A program made the position numbers and the translations under genes. A stretch of 64,000 nt of DNA. Origin: Epinephelus fuscoguttatus. Taxonomy: Eukaryota > Chordata > Actinopteri > Perciformes > Serranidae. The stretch is from NCBI RefSeq assembly GCF_011397635.1, contig NC_064761.1, positions 26,701,643 to 26,765,642 of the forward strand, given 5' to 3'. A model generated the notes under the pieces. The model was not told the DNA's origin. It was given only the letters and a program-made list of their open reading frames with translations, and did no database searches. Of this stretch, positions 57,601-64,000 are shown piece after piece (position 1 is the first letter of the stretch; every line of letters begins with the position of its first letter).

Positions 57601-57984
57601 TTCACGAAGGTACAAGTTTACCATTACACTATTTATTTGTTTTAATACCAACGATAATGTACATCAAAAATTAAAGAGTAAATACACCCCAACCACTGTT
57701 TCAATTGAAAACCACTACATATGGGTGTTTAGTGGTGTTTTTGATTGATTCAGGTCCAAAAATTGACATCTGAGTGTAATTAAATTGTCCATATTGTGTT
57801 ATAAATATGCCTTGTGCAGAGGAAGACTTTAGAAACACTTATATCCATCAATGAATTTAAGGGCATCATAAAGTATTTGGTGAGAGAGACATGTGCTTGT
57901 TTTTCTTGAGAGCCCACTATGTTTGAATAGTTGTTGTTTTATTCAGGATTTTTGTATCATATGTCATATTTGTTGCATTTTAAA

Positions 57985-58080
57985 GGTGTTTCAATTGGCT
58001 GCTACCTTGTCCAGGTCTCTCTTGTAAAAGAGATTTTAAATCTCAATTGGATTTCCTGGTCAAATAAAGGTTGAATAAAA
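57985..58080 (+). repeat. probable LINE 3' tail fragment
   Basis: CTTGTCCAGGTCTCTCTTGT then AAAAGAGATTTTAAATCTCA and GGTCAAATAAAGGTTGAATA resemble a dispersed fish sequence that ends in AATAAAGG(T)-type repeats. The family assignment is from recall. Confidence 0.4.
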
Positions 58081-58299
58081 TATGCACAGACCTGTGCTAG
58101 CCTCCTTAAAATGATGGTCACCTGCAGAGCTGGATTATCTGAGTAATGGTGAGTTTAATCTCAACAAAATCCAGCCTATAACATGTCCTCATTCATGCAG
58201 AAATTGTAGTAATATAAATGTGACGTTCAAAGGGTACGCAACTACCAGCTATCATAAGTGCCAGTTTAAATTATTCACAAAATAAATGTGGTATAATTA

Positions 58300-58576
58300 G
58301 AGATAAAGTAATTGCTCAATAAATCAGTTAGTCAATCCACAGAGAATTAATCTGCAATTTTTTATGCTGATTAATAACCCTGACTTTTCAAGAAAAAACA
58401 ATCTGCTTTTATTTCTATGTCATAGTAAACTGATATTTTATTGCAACTGTTGGTCAAGACAAAACAAGCAATCTGAACACAATTTTCTCACGTTTTACAG
58501 ACCAAACCATATTGATTAATCAAGAAAATAACTGTCAAATTAATGATGAAAATAATTGTTTGTTGCAGCCCTAAAC
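58300..58576 (-). repeat. GCTGCA-ended interspersed repeat, copy 3 (inverted)
   Basis: It ends ATAATTGTTTGTTGCAGCCC, the reverse complement of the start of the 45270 copy, and begins with AATAAATCAGTTAGTC-like sequence. Confidence 0.6.
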
Positions 58577-58798
58577 ATAATACTATCACCCACTGAAATA
58601 CGTATATTACAAAAGAGAACTACCATTGTGGAATGAAACCTATTCTAATAAGACAGACACTATTTAACAATTACACATTAATCATGTAGCCTAATTACAA
58701 ATCTAATTAATTTCATGTTGTTAATGTATTGAAAACAATAAAATCTATATTTCTGCAGTTGTCTTTATATTTTGAATAAAGGCAGGCTGATTTTGACT

Positions 58799-59449
58799 TA
58801 CCATAAAACTTCAATTAAAAGCCTATAGTCCCAGTTAAACACCTAATCGCTTTAATTAGCCTTTTACTGCACATTTTGACAAATAAATGCCTGTTTAATT
58901 AGACGCCTGGTCTGGTTGCCAAGCAGTTCATTCTTTTTTATAGAAGTTCTTCGGATGTATAAAACCAGGTTGTTGGCTACCTGAAAATATGTGTCCATTT
59001 CTGTGTTACCCTGTAATTTATTCATATTCCTCTAGTCTTTAGGGATCCTCAGATCAAAATAATCAAAAGGCTTTTTCATAAAAATGTATCCAAGTTGTTA
59101 GGATTGTCTTAACAGGATAAAGTGGTGTCGTATCAATATGCTGGGTGCCATAATCCTTGAGTGCCCACACTCACTCTCTCTCTGATGCGCTGTCTGTCAG
59201 AGTTAGATCAAATGAATGATTCATAATTAATATATTATCTGAAGCCTGATTTTTATACAAGTATTATTCATTCTGGTTTAAACAAACAGTTTGATTATAT
59301 TTCCCGATCTTTGCTGAGCAACAGTTTTGTGTGAAAGGAATTAAAGGCCTGTCCCATATAGATGCCTGTCCCTAATATAGGCCTGTTGATATCAGTGAGT
59401 GAGCAAATAATAGCCTGGGCTATTGACTGAAGCTTTACGGTACTTAAAC
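58799..59449. mobile_element. MITE-like element with AAAACTTCA/TGAAGCTTTACGG ends, copy 2
   Basis: ACCATAAAACTTCAATTAAA at the left and GACTGAAGCTTTACGGTAC at the right. The interior shares TTTTGACAAATAAATGCCTG and GCCTGGTCTGGTTGCCAAGC with 7312-7793. It is about 170 bases longer than copy 1, because of extra sequence around 59040-59340. Confidence 0.7.
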
Positions 59450-60180
59450 TTTGCACATTTCTGAGACTTGTTGAAGACAAGACAGCTCTAAAGTTGTTTT
59501 CATTACTAGATATGCTTAAGTTAATTTGAGATAGCCCTGTTTTGTTTTTGTTGACGTTGTTGTTCATCCACCAAGCTGCCAGGAAACTGAACTCTCTCCC
59601 AGAGCCCCCAGTGAGCTGAGGCATTGCAGCCTCAGTTCACACCTTTTGTTGTGCTTTATTTCTATGATTTTGATCTTCCTCAATCTGATATAGAAGCTAT
59701 TCGGTGAATAAGAGGAAAAACTTGAGAATGTGCCTTGTTTGTTTGTATTTATGATGTTCTCAATTAAAATAAAGAACATTTCCTTCCTCTACCAATGATT
59801 CTCTATCGTCTTCCCCCACTAATCACACTATACCACTAGAGGGCGCGCTGGATCAGCCTCCCCACTGCAGGTGTCTCCAGTAGGGCACTGGAAAAATGAT
59901 GACTTGCAGCAGCATAATACTACACTTACAGTACAAGATATAAATATTTATAGGTATAGTTCACGGGGTAGAATAAATACCGCTCACATTAATAACACTG
60001 AGGTACAACCCGAGGCTTGTGGCTAAAATGTGCTGTGTATGGTATCAGCACTGTGTGTATAGCATTACCTCAGCGTTGGAATAACAATGCATGATGGTTA
60101 TTTTAACCTCGGGAATTCCTGTTTCCTCATTAGACAGATGACGAAAAACTTCCTGTATCCTAAAAACATCCGCTGACAAA
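59450..60180. other. intergenic stretch
   Basis: No gene recognised between the element and the GC-rich island. Confidence 0.5.
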
Positions 60181-60181
60181 A

Positions 60182-60183
<2 letters not shown>

Positions 60184-60225
<42 letters not shown>
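60184..60225. repeat. (GT)21 microsatellite
   Basis: A pure GT dinucleotide run about 0.2 kb upstream of the GC-rich island. Confidence 0.9.
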
Positions 60226-60227
<2 letters not shown>

Positions 60228-60419
60228 CATTACTAACTAGTCGTGAAACTATTAAATGCACATTTTTTGGAAGAAAATAGTGATGTAACTGAAATAAAAG
60301 TTTGTTTCCTGACTGTGTAACTTAACAAGCACATATATCATGTAGTCCATGACATAAAAACTGCTCCCCACAGTTCCTGCTCATTGTTCCCTAAACACCA
60401 TTTCCTCTGGGAACTTTTC

Positions 60420-60936
60420 AGCCTTGGGACTGGGGGACTGGACCGGGATAATTACTGGAAACCCGACAGGGGGGGCAGGGAATGTGCTGGCTGTAAATGG
60501 TCCTTTCTTCGGGCCTGATTGGGCTGGTCCACTCCCCCCTCATGCTCCTCCATTGGCCCGAGCCCACATCAATCTGTCCATTTCCAGGTCCCCCTCAAGT
60601 TTGAAACTTTTTTTTTTACGAGGAGGAGGAGGACTCGGATTACAACTAACTCTTGTAACCGATCTCACAGCAGCAGCCGAAGGAGAAGAAAACAACTCTC
60701 TCAATAATTTACACATCTGTGCCCTGGTACACGGTTACAGAACAAGAAGTGGCTGCGAGGCGAGGACGTGTTGCCTTTATCGCGGAGCTCCCAACAAAAC
60801 AAGCGAACAAACACAAACATGCTGTGAAGAGACTTTTCCCAGCTGCTGCTGCTGCCAGGATGGAGACTTAAAGATTTGGTTCACGTTAACTTGTCGTCTT
60901 GTTGCTGGCTGTGGCCGCCCCTGAGGTGAGAGGAAG
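60420..60936 (+). promoter_or_regulatory. promoter and non-coding first exon of an unidentified + strand gene
   Basis: A GC-rich block has two inverted CCAAT boxes (ATTGG at 60518-60522 and 60552-60556), a T-run, then 5'-UTR-like sequence with GGAGGA and GCTGCTGCTG runs. It ends in two good donors, GAG|GTGAGA at 60925 and AAG|GTGAGT at 60936. A 166-codon open frame crosses it but looks like low-complexity chance. The next coding exon would lie beyond the window, so the gene cannot be named. Confidence 0.5.
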
Positions 60937-61550
60937 GTGAGTCCATGTTGTCGGTTACCGGTCATCTTAACGGTCGAGCGGTTTGTAATGAAACATGTCA
61001 TCAGCAAACACCAACGGTTACCTATTATCAGAGGCCTGTGGTCAGATCACACCCAGCCTAACAGGCCGTTAAAATGTTTATTGTTGTCAGTGTAGCGCAG
61101 ATTTTTCACGGTCAGAGCACTGATATGAACTTAATAAACCTCAGCTGTGTTTGCTGGGTCACTTGTCTGTCTTTGTCTGTCTGTATTTTTACTACAGAGT
61201 TAGCGGAAGTAACGGTCACGGTCTGGAAGTGAGTCAAATATAGCATTCTGATAATTAAGCTAGCAATAACAAAAATGGCCTCAGGTTTTTATGGCATTGT
61301 GGTTATTTTGTTCAGGAAATTAATTAATTGATGAGATATTGACTGTTGACAGTTTTCTTAGTCTATAAATAGAATTTTAATGCTATTTATTAGCAGCTAC
61401 CAGCATATTAATGGAAGACAATGAGGCACTGTGACTCAGTTCATGAATTAAACAATACATTGAAGGTAATCATGTGCATGACAACCAAGATTAATAATAG
61501 GGTTTATAATTTATTGATGGGTAATGAAAAACACTGCAGAATGGCTGACC
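60937..61550 (+). other. putative intron of the unidentified gene
   Basis: Sequence falls back to AT-rich after the donor. No exon was recognised here or further right to 64000. Confidence 0.35.
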
Positions 61551-61870
61551 AAGCATTGATTTTTTTTTATTAAATAAATTATTAATATTGCAAATAGTAA
61601 TTAAATCTTTGGTAGCCTACTAGAATAATAAAAATTAATTGCCTTTCCAGTCCATGAGATATATTTTGCGGCAATGAAAGTGATTGTAGTGAGATGAACA
61701 GACTGGGGACAGATGTTGACAAAGTTTTACAGTGGGGACACAATTTTCTGTTGGAAAAAAAAGGCAATAAATCACAATATATGTCATGGCAGTACTCAAC
61801 ATATTGCAAAACAGTGAAAATCACAATAATATTCTATCACAACTTAAATATTGTGATGATATAGTATTGT
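61550..61870. repeat. repeat related to the flanks of 18721-19490
   Basis: It shares TTGGTRGCCT and AATAATAAAA near TCAATTGC/TTAATTGC, TTCCAGTCCATGAGATA and GAGATGAACRG in the same order as 18830-18940. Confidence 0.5.
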
Positions 61871-61957
61871 GTAATGTCTGGTGATTCCCACCCTTATCGG
61901 ATATCTTGCATTAATATCATTTAATTTTTTTATTTTAGACTTTTGCAGGGCTTTGGA

Positions 61958-62312
61958 TAGGGCTGGGCAATATGAAGATATCACACCATTATTGAGATAT
62001 GAGACTATATATCGTCTTAGAGTTTAGATATCGTTGTATCGTGATGTGGCAGAACTGGTGTTTTTCCCTCATTTTAAAGGCTGCATCAGTGATGTAAAAG
62101 CATCAACTTACCAGACTTTCCTGTTTGTTTTAACGCTTGTCTTAACCCACTTAGTAGTTATATTGATGATTATTAATCAAAAATCTCATTGTGTTATTAT
62201 ATTTTCTGACATGCTTTTGAGAAGGTTAAAAAAGATCAACATAAATGACGTGTATTGAGATATAGCCCAAAAATATCATGATATAATTGTCAGGACATAT
62301 CGCCAAGCCCTA
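61958..62312. mobile_element. 355-bp MITE-like element TAGGGCTGGGCAATATG ... GCCAAGCCCTA
   Basis: The ends TAGGGCTGGGC and GCCAAGCCCTA are inverted repeats. The flanks GCTTTGGA (61950-61957) and ACTTTGGA (62313-62320) match at 7 of 8, an 8-bp target duplication as in hAT elements. The interior has repeated GATATCG/ATATCATGATA motifs. A 74-codon frame in it has no domain. Confidence 0.8.
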
Positions 62313-63473
62313 ACTTTGGACCACCTTTGCTGAATTTCACAAGACACTTTGATTTAAATTTTTGCTCATGCTTTGGTCGGCACACTTATTGTTCCATATC
62401 CTGTGTATGTATTGTCCATGTTTTGTAGAAACTGGATAAAAGATAAAACAACCTGTAGAGCACTATACAGAGAATATGCGTTAGAGTTGTCAAAAATATT
62501 GATTTGAAATGGTTTCGATACTTGTCACCAATGTTGATGCACCGGTACCAGCTTTCTTTTGCGTGTCTTATTCTGCACTTTTTTGCTACTAACCAAGACA
62601 AGACAACCAAGACAAGTCATCATGTTATTGCCTTACATTTACCTTTTAATAACAAAATTGACTTGTTTGTCCTCAATGTCAATTTTCCTTCCTGGTTTCA
62701 AAAGTGGTATTGAATATCGATATTTTCAAAGGTATTGTATCAAAATTAGAAATTACAGCACTAATATGTGTATACTGCCGATAAGATAATTGAGAAATAT
62801 TTTCCAAGAACCCTATGTTTAACATTTGAGAGAGTGTGCATGGTGAGTGTACACGATTTACCATCCAACAAATTGAGAGAATTTGGAAGAACAAGAAAAA
62901 AGAAAGATATAGAGAGAATGCTTTCATCCCTGCTGCTTTAAACCTAACAAGCCTCTTTGTAGTTTCAGTGTAATCGACTGCGTATCCAGACCGAGACTGA
63001 AGAGGGTGAAGACATATGTTGTGCAAACACTGATATGTTTTGTAACACATTGCTGTGTTTACATTGTAAAGCCTCGCTCCAGAACAAGGTTTGAGTGTGG
63101 ATGAATAGCTTCACTGTGCAGCTGGGATTCTGGCAGGTAGCAGTGAACATTATCATGCACAGCCGCAACAGACATGTCAAATGAATTATGGCCTTGGATC
63201 AGGACTTGGAGTTGCCTCTCTCCTTGCATTAGCTGTATCAGTGGTGAAATGATTTGGCGTTTCTTCGACCTACTCTGTTTTAGTTGCCGAGGCGTCCTTT
63301 GTGTCTTTGTTGTTGCGAGCAGTGGCTGACAACCATTGAGCTGAGGCAGGGCCAAATCATTCTCACAGAATACCTGCAGGACTTACTATTTTCGTATTAA
63401 ACTATTTTTTTTATACATCTTCTGTATAATTATCAGCCAATATATGTTAAGATACAGACTAAATAACCTAGAT

Positions 63474-63560
63474 CAGTGGTTTTCAAACCTTTTGTGCCCA
63501 AGGCACACCAAAGGGCGAGCCAGGGCACACCTGTATTTACATCTGTGCACAATAGCTTGT
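63474..63560 (+). mobile_element. hAT-like element terminus, possibly truncated
   Basis: CAGTGGTTTTCAAACCTTTT is a typical hAT left end. No matching inverted right end appears before the window stops, so the element is truncated or continues past the edge. Confidence 0.4.
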
Positions 63561-64000
63561 GTAACATGTGTTATCACGACATAAGACAATGAATAAGAAA
63601 AAATGAGACAGGTAGCTTTTGTGATACTGTCTACTGTCTTTTCTTTCGGTGGTAGGTTGTCTTCGTTGGTCCTTTGCTGTAATTTGCTCCATTTGATAAA
63701 GTGATCCATTGTCCCGCTCACAGCTTTCTCCTTTTAAATCCCTCACACTGGCTGCCAATCAGGGCTTTTGATGAGTCACACACTTATAATTCCCACATGC
63801 AAACAGCGACAAATAGGTTCCTTGTGAAAGTTTTGGTTTTTTTTTTTTAATTAAATTACATTTTGTAGCTAGCATTTGTCTCTTTATTAGGAAATGGGTG
63901 CGCCCAACATACTGATACAGTCAGCTGAAAGTTCATTCAAAACTTTTTGTATAAGCCCAGTTGAATATTGCAATAATAATGTGAGTGTTATCACCAAGTC

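Overview
The window looks like teleost fish genomic DNA, probably percomorph (inference). Three conserved protein genes with short GT-AG exons sit in DNA full of short terminal-inverted-repeat elements, a tRNA-headed SINE, hAT copies and long (GT)n tracts typical of ray-finned fish. No bacterial operon, CRISPR, phage, retroviral or reverse-transcriptase coding sequence was recognised.

Layout. (1) 645-3805, + strand: the last four coding exons of ncln (nicalin), whose 5' part lies off the left edge. (2) 3806-11160: convergent intergenic space and probable 3' UTRs. It holds several repeats, including an unusual tandem array of hairpin units (about 7040-8280) split by a terminal-inverted-repeat element. 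(3) 11161-48058, - strand: a complete seven-exon cers1 (ceramide synthase 1, 367 aa). Its 27.6 kb first intron carries most of the mobile elements: a broken hAT transposon with an intact 8-bp target duplication (36364-38597), several MITE-like elements, and a 110-nt miRNA-like hairpin (21806-21915). (4) 49591-57432, - strand: a complete ten-exon cope (epsilon-COP, 302 aa), in tandem with cers1 as in human 19p13.11. A large foldback element sits in its seventh intron. (5) 57433-64000: intergenic DNA, then a GC-rich island with two CCAAT boxes and strong splice donors (about 60420-60936). This is probably the promoter and first exon of an unidentified + strand gene, followed by its intron with more repeats.

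How the genes relate. Nicalin is an ER membrane protein of the translocon-associated BOS complex. Ceramide synthase 1 is an ER enzyme that N-acylates sphingoid bases with C18-CoA. Epsilon-COP is a subunit of COPI, the coat that returns ER proteins from the Golgi. Both membrane proteins end in a K-x-K-x-x signal of the kind COPI reads (KAKAH in nicalin, KEKHL in CerS1), so the window encodes one coat subunit and two predicted cargoes of that coat. In cers1 the signal lies on a separate 43-nt last exon.

Exon borders were read by hand from splice consensus, reading-frame phase and remembered family similarity. Repeat families were judged by eye, and no database search was run.
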